Origin: CABHOJ01 sp965649545 | Lineage (GTDB): Bacteria; Pseudomonadota; Gammaproteobacteria; Burkholderiales; Methylophilaceae | Length of the DNA stretch: 14,970 nt | Direction: 5' to 3' | NCBI GenBank assembly: GCA_965649545.1 | Contig: CBFGLF010000036.1 | Span: forward strand, 1-14,970 | In this document: in pieces, positions 12,626-14,970 of the stretch | Numbering within the stretch: the first letter of the stretch is position 1 | How the letters are laid out: each line of letters opens with the position of its first letter | Translations under genes and position numbers: made by a program | The notes under the pieces: model-generated | Seen by the model: the letters and a program-made list of their open reading frames with translations, nothing else | The model's database searches: none | What the model was told of the DNA's origin: nothing

Positions 12626-13804
12626 GTGAATAACGAACAAGCCCTGACCTACATGCATAACCTGTTACGCATGATGTTGGACAAAAAAGCATCCGACCTC
12701 TTCATCTCCGCTGATTTTCCGCCCGCCATGAAGATAGACGGCAAGATGACGCCGGTCACCCAGCAGAAACTCTCCGGTGAGCATACGCGGGCTTTTGCCA
12801 ATGCGATGATGAACGAGAAGCAGCGTGCCCAGTTCGCGGTGGACAAGGAATGCAATTTCGCCATCTGGCCCAAGGAGATCGGCCGTTTCCGCGTCAACGT
12901 GTTCGTCCAGCAAGAGAATGTGGGCATGGTCTTGCGCACCATCACCACCAAGATCCCCAATTTCGACGAGATGGGCCTGCCCAAGCAGTTGAAGGAAGTC
13001 ATGATGGCCAAGCGTGGCCTCATCATCCTGGTCGGCGGCACCGGCTCGGGCAAATCCACGACGCTGGCGGCCCTCATCGATTATCGCAACGAGCACAGCC
13101 ACGGGCATATCATCACCATCGAAGACCCGGTGGAGTATGTGCACCCGAGCAAGAACTGTCTGATCACCCATCGCGAGGTCGGCCGCGATACCAACGACTG
13201 GTTCTCCGCTCTGAAGAACACCCTGCGCCAGGCGCCTGACGTGATCCTCATCGGCGAGATCCGTGATCGCGAGACCATGGAGTTCGCCCTCGCCTTCGCC
13301 GAGACCGGCCACCTGTGTATGGCGACCCTGCATGCCAACAGCGCGAACCAGGCACTGGACCGTATCGTCAACTTCTTCCCGGAGGAACGCCATGCGCAGT
13401 TGCACATGGACCTCTCGCTCAACCTGCGCGCCTTCGTCTCGCAGCGGCTGGTGCCCAAGAAAGGCGGCGGGCGCTGCGCCGCCATCGAGATCCTGCTCAA
13501 TTCGCCGTTGGTCGCCGACCTTATCCTCAAGGGCGAGACCAATATGGTGAAAGAAGCCATGGCAAAATCCGTCGAACTCGGCATGCAGACCTTCGATCAG
13601 GCCTTGTTCCAGCTCTGTGAAGAGGGCCGCATCACAGAAGAAGATGCCTTGCGTAACGCGGACTCCATCAACGAACTGCGGCTGCGTTTCAAACTGCACA
13701 GCAAGAACGCCAGCACCCAGGACTCTTCATCGCGGATCGACCACCTCTCCTTGCACGAAGATGCACCCGAGGAAGAGGAAGAAGCGCCAACCGCGCCGGC
13801 CTGA
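12626..13804 (+). CDS. pilU: Type IV pilus retraction ATPase PilU
   Basis: A 392-residue cytoplasmic hexameric ATPase of the PilT/PilU family, which assists type IV pilus retraction (twitching, DNA uptake). Walker A GGTGSGKST is at 137-145, the Asp box ITIEDPVEYV at about 163-172, Walker B DVILIGEIRD at 205-214, and the His box HLCMATLHANS at 229-239. The N-terminal KKASDLFISADFPPAMKIDGKMTP is the PilU rather than the PilT version. Residues after about 350 are a Ser/Glu-rich low-complexity tail (EEEEE), also usual in PilU. The start is GTG at 12626, with GGAG ten bases upstream. Most relatives have pilT directly upstream; here the upstream gene is an unrelated protein on the other strand. The DUF3301 gene follows after two bases. 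Confidence 0.93.
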   Translation: MNNEQALTYMHNLLRMMLDKKASDLFISADFPPAMKIDGKMTPVTQQKLSGEHTRAFANAMMNEKQRAQFAVDKECNFAIWPKEIGRFRVNVFVQQENVGMVLRTITTKIPNFDEMGLPKQLKEVMMAKRGLIILVGGTGSGKSTTLAALIDYRNEHSHGHIITIEDPVEYVHPSKNCLITHREVGRDTNDWFSALKNTLRQAPDVILIGEIRDRETMEFALAFAETGHLCMATLHANSANQALDRIVNFFPEERHAQLHMDLSLNLRAFVSQRLVPKKGGGRCAAIEILLNSPLVADLILKGETNMVKEAMAKSVELGMQTFDQALFQLCEEGRITEEDALRNADSINELRLRFKLHSKNASTQDSSSRIDHLSLHEDAPEEEEEAPTAPA

Positions 13805-13806
13805 CC

Positions 13807-14118
13807 ATGGAACTCATTCTGCTCCTTGCCATCGCACTCGGCGCATGGCTGTGGTTCGATGCTGTTGGCGCGCGCGATCAGGCCGTAGAACGCGGCCGAG
13901 ACCTTGCCGAACGGTGGAACCTGCAGTTCCTCGACGAGACCGTTTCGTGTAGCCGTATCTGGTTCGGCCGTAACCACAAGGGTCATATGCAACTGATGCG
14001 CACGTATGAATTCGAGGTCAGCACCAACGGCGCCGACCGCATGCCGTGCCAGCTGGTCCTGCTCGGCAAGGACCTCCAGAGCTGGTACATCCCGCCTTAT
14101 CTGCAACCCCTCCACTAG
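13807..14118 (+). CDS. DUF3301-family single-pass membrane protein
   Basis: A 103-residue protein with an N-terminal hydrophobic helix (residues 2-17, ELILLLAIALGAWLWF) and a soluble domain. It carries the DUF3301 features: DAVGARDQAVERGR after the helix, WNLQFLDETV, a conserved central RTYEFEVS, and QLVLLGKDLQSWYIPPY near the end. Function is unknown to me. It starts two bases after the pilU stop, so it is co-transcribed and probably translationally coupled. As it is an inner-membrane protein next to a pilus ATPase gene, a link to the pilus machine is possible but not shown. The family is also found apart from pili, so the pairing may be positional. Confidence 0.82.
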   Translation: MELILLLAIALGAWLWFDAVGARDQAVERGRDLAERWNLQFLDETVSCSRIWFGRNHKGHMQLMRTYEFEVSTNGADRMPCQLVLLGKDLQSWYIPPYLQPLH

Positions 14119-14130
14119 CCAGGATCAACG

Positions 14131-14283
14131 ATGCCGTCGCGAGGGATTCGAACAGCAGTCTCACGCAGCAAAAGCCATGCGTGGTTGACCGTCTTTGAGC
14201 GCATTACCCTTGCGCATGCGGCCACTATGTATGCCGGCATGACTGCAGCTTTAAGCATGACTGTGCTTACAGGAGCGCGCTGA
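14131..14283 (+). CDS. Possible small membrane protein (50 residues)
   Basis: A short open frame filling most of the gap between the DUF3301 gene and gluQ. The ATG at 14131 has AGGA about five to six bases upstream, and the TGA at 14281-14283 ends one base before the gluQ ATG, an arrangement typical of tightly packed operons. The product is basic at its N-terminus (MPSRGIRTAVSRSKSHAW), followed by a moderately hydrophobic helix (about residues 25-47, ITLAHAATMYAGMTAALSMTV), a positive-inside layout for a single-pass protein. I know no named family. It could be a fortuitous frame overlapping gluQ's leader; ribosome profiling or conservation would decide. Confidence 0.4.
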   Translation: MPSRGIRTAVSRSKSHAWLTVFERITLAHAATMYAGMTAALSMTVLTGAR

Positions 14284-14284
14284 G

Positions 14285-14970
14285 ATGTATACCGGACGCT
14301 TCGCCCCCTCGCCCACCGGCCCACTGCACTTCGGCTCACTGGTCGCCGCGGTCTCGAGCTATCTTGAGGCGCGTCAGGCCGGCGGCAAATGGCTGGTGCG
14401 TATGGAAGACCTCGACACACCGAGAGAGATGCCGGGCGCCGCGGCCGATATCCTGCGCACGCTAGAGGCTTTCGGTATGCAGTGGGATGACGCGGTGGTC
14501 TACCAGAGCCAGCGGCTAGATCATTACGACCAGGCGCTGGAGCGTCTGCGACGACACGATCTCGTCTACCCGTGTGCCTGCTCGCGCAAGGAGATCGCGG
14601 ATTCCGCGATCAGCGGCATCGATGGCCTCATCTATCCTGGCACTTGCAGCCACGGCCTGCCCGCCGGCAAAACGCCGCGCGCCTGGCGCGTGCGGGTCAA
14701 GGATGAAGTGATCGAATGCCGCGACCGTATCCAGGGCCTGATCAGCCAGAACCTTGCTAGCGACATCGGCGATTTCGTGCTGAAACGGGCGGATGGCATC
14801 TTTGCCTATCAGCTGGCGGTGGTGGTCGATGACGCGCTGCAGGGTGTGACCGACATCGTGCGGGGTGCCGATCTGCTGGATTCGACGCCGAGGCAGATCT
14901 ATCTGCAACAGGTCTTGGGACTGCCGCGAACCAGTTATAGCCACGTACCGGTGGCCGCGAACCAGCGCGG
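14285..14970 (+). CDS. gluQ: Glutamyl-Q tRNA(Asp) synthetase (3' end cut by the window)
   Basis: A tRNA-independent paralogue of glutamyl-tRNA synthetase that activates glutamate and attaches it to queuosine at the wobble position of tRNA(Asp). The first 228 residues are present, out of roughly 290-300 in the family. Class I motif PSPTGPLHFGSL is at 8-19 (HFGS corresponds to HIGH). MEDLDTPRE follows at 40-48. The zinc ligands C97-x-C99 and Y117-x3-C121 are present, which separates it from ordinary GltX, and the glutamate/ATP contact region DDALQGVTDIVRGADLL is intact. AGGAG lies nine bases before the ATG at 14285. No anticodon-binding domain is expected in this family. It likely shares a transcript with pilU and the DUF3301 gene. 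Confidence 0.94.
   Translation, partial: MYTGRFAPSPTGPLHFGSLVAAVSSYLEARQAGGKWLVRMEDLDTPREMPGAAADILRTLEAFGMQWDDAVVYQSQRLDHYDQALERLRRHDLVYPCACSRKEIADSAISGIDGLIYPGTCSHGLPAGKTPRAWRVRVKDEVIECRDRIQGLISQNLASDIGDFVLKRADGIFAYQLAVVVDDALQGVTDIVRGADLLDSTPRQIYLQQVLGLPRTSYSHVPVAANQR

Noticed and set aside
12665..13699. 344-residue open frame antisense to pilU
   Set aside because: pilU is unambiguous on the other strand. The antisense frame is a codon-bias shadow with low-complexity composition and no recognisable motif.
14141..14152. tRNA T-arm-like string (GTTCGAATCCC on the minus strand) upstream of gluQ
   Set aside because: The 5' half of the T-stem does not pair and no acceptor or anticodon arm can be built; it lies within a possible small ORF.
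1..14970. CRISPR arrays, insertion sequences, prophage or toxin-antitoxin modules
   Set aside because: No regularly spaced repeats, transposase or integrase motifs, or recognisable toxin pairs were found. The small coupled pair at 6837-7309 does not resemble a known toxin-antitoxin family.

Overview
The window looks like chromosomal DNA of a moderately GC-rich betaproteobacterium. The evidence is protein-level resemblance (TrxB, Smr, IspD/IspF, an Amt-type ammonium channel, PilU, GluQ-RS) and a gene order typical of that class. A Nitrosomonadales/Gallionellaceae-like host is an inference I cannot confirm without a search. I see no insertion sequence, phage gene, rRNA, tRNA or CRISPR array.

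Region 1 (1-2860) is housekeeping. trxB ends in a strong intrinsic terminator whose U-tract touches the start codon of an Smr-domain nuclease gene. That gene converges on the ispD-ispF operon (MEP isoprenoid pathway), and the two stop codons interlock in a CTAG palindrome.

Region 2 (2940-4700) is nitrogen uptake. amtB lies on the minus strand. Upstream of it are a near-consensus sigma-54 promoter and two NtrC-type palindromes 30 bp apart, so it is very likely induced by nitrogen limitation. Behind the control region, facing the other way, is an orphan plus-strand terminator with no gene to serve, which suggests a small RNA.

Region 3 (4690-10110) is a patchwork of small single-gene or short-operon units that I read as a stress/persistence set. 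It holds a small exported or anchored protein, a hemerythrin (HHE) protein, a DUF2383/PA2169-type four-helix protein, two unknown small proteins in an operon with a DUF421 membrane protein, a YdaD-type short-chain dehydrogenase, an orphan LuxR-type response regulator with a degenerate receiver, and a small charged protein often labelled plasmid-stabilization-like. Between these genes are a dispersed repeat (core TGTAGGAGAAATT, three exact copies and one degenerate) and several strong non-terminator hairpins.

Region 4 (10202-12415) holds a two-domain polyphosphate kinase 2 (polyphosphate:AMP phosphotransferase type), converging on a 223-residue protein I do not recognise.

Region 5 (12540-14970) runs left to right: pilU (retraction ATPase, with no pilT beside it), a DUF3301 membrane protein, an unreported possible 50-residue ORF, and gluQ, which the window edge cuts.

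The best leads for something undescribed are the repeat/hairpin-rich leader at 6595-6806 with the two unknown proteins behind it, and the putative small RNA at about 4380-4539. Nothing here is a clear new defence or mobile system.
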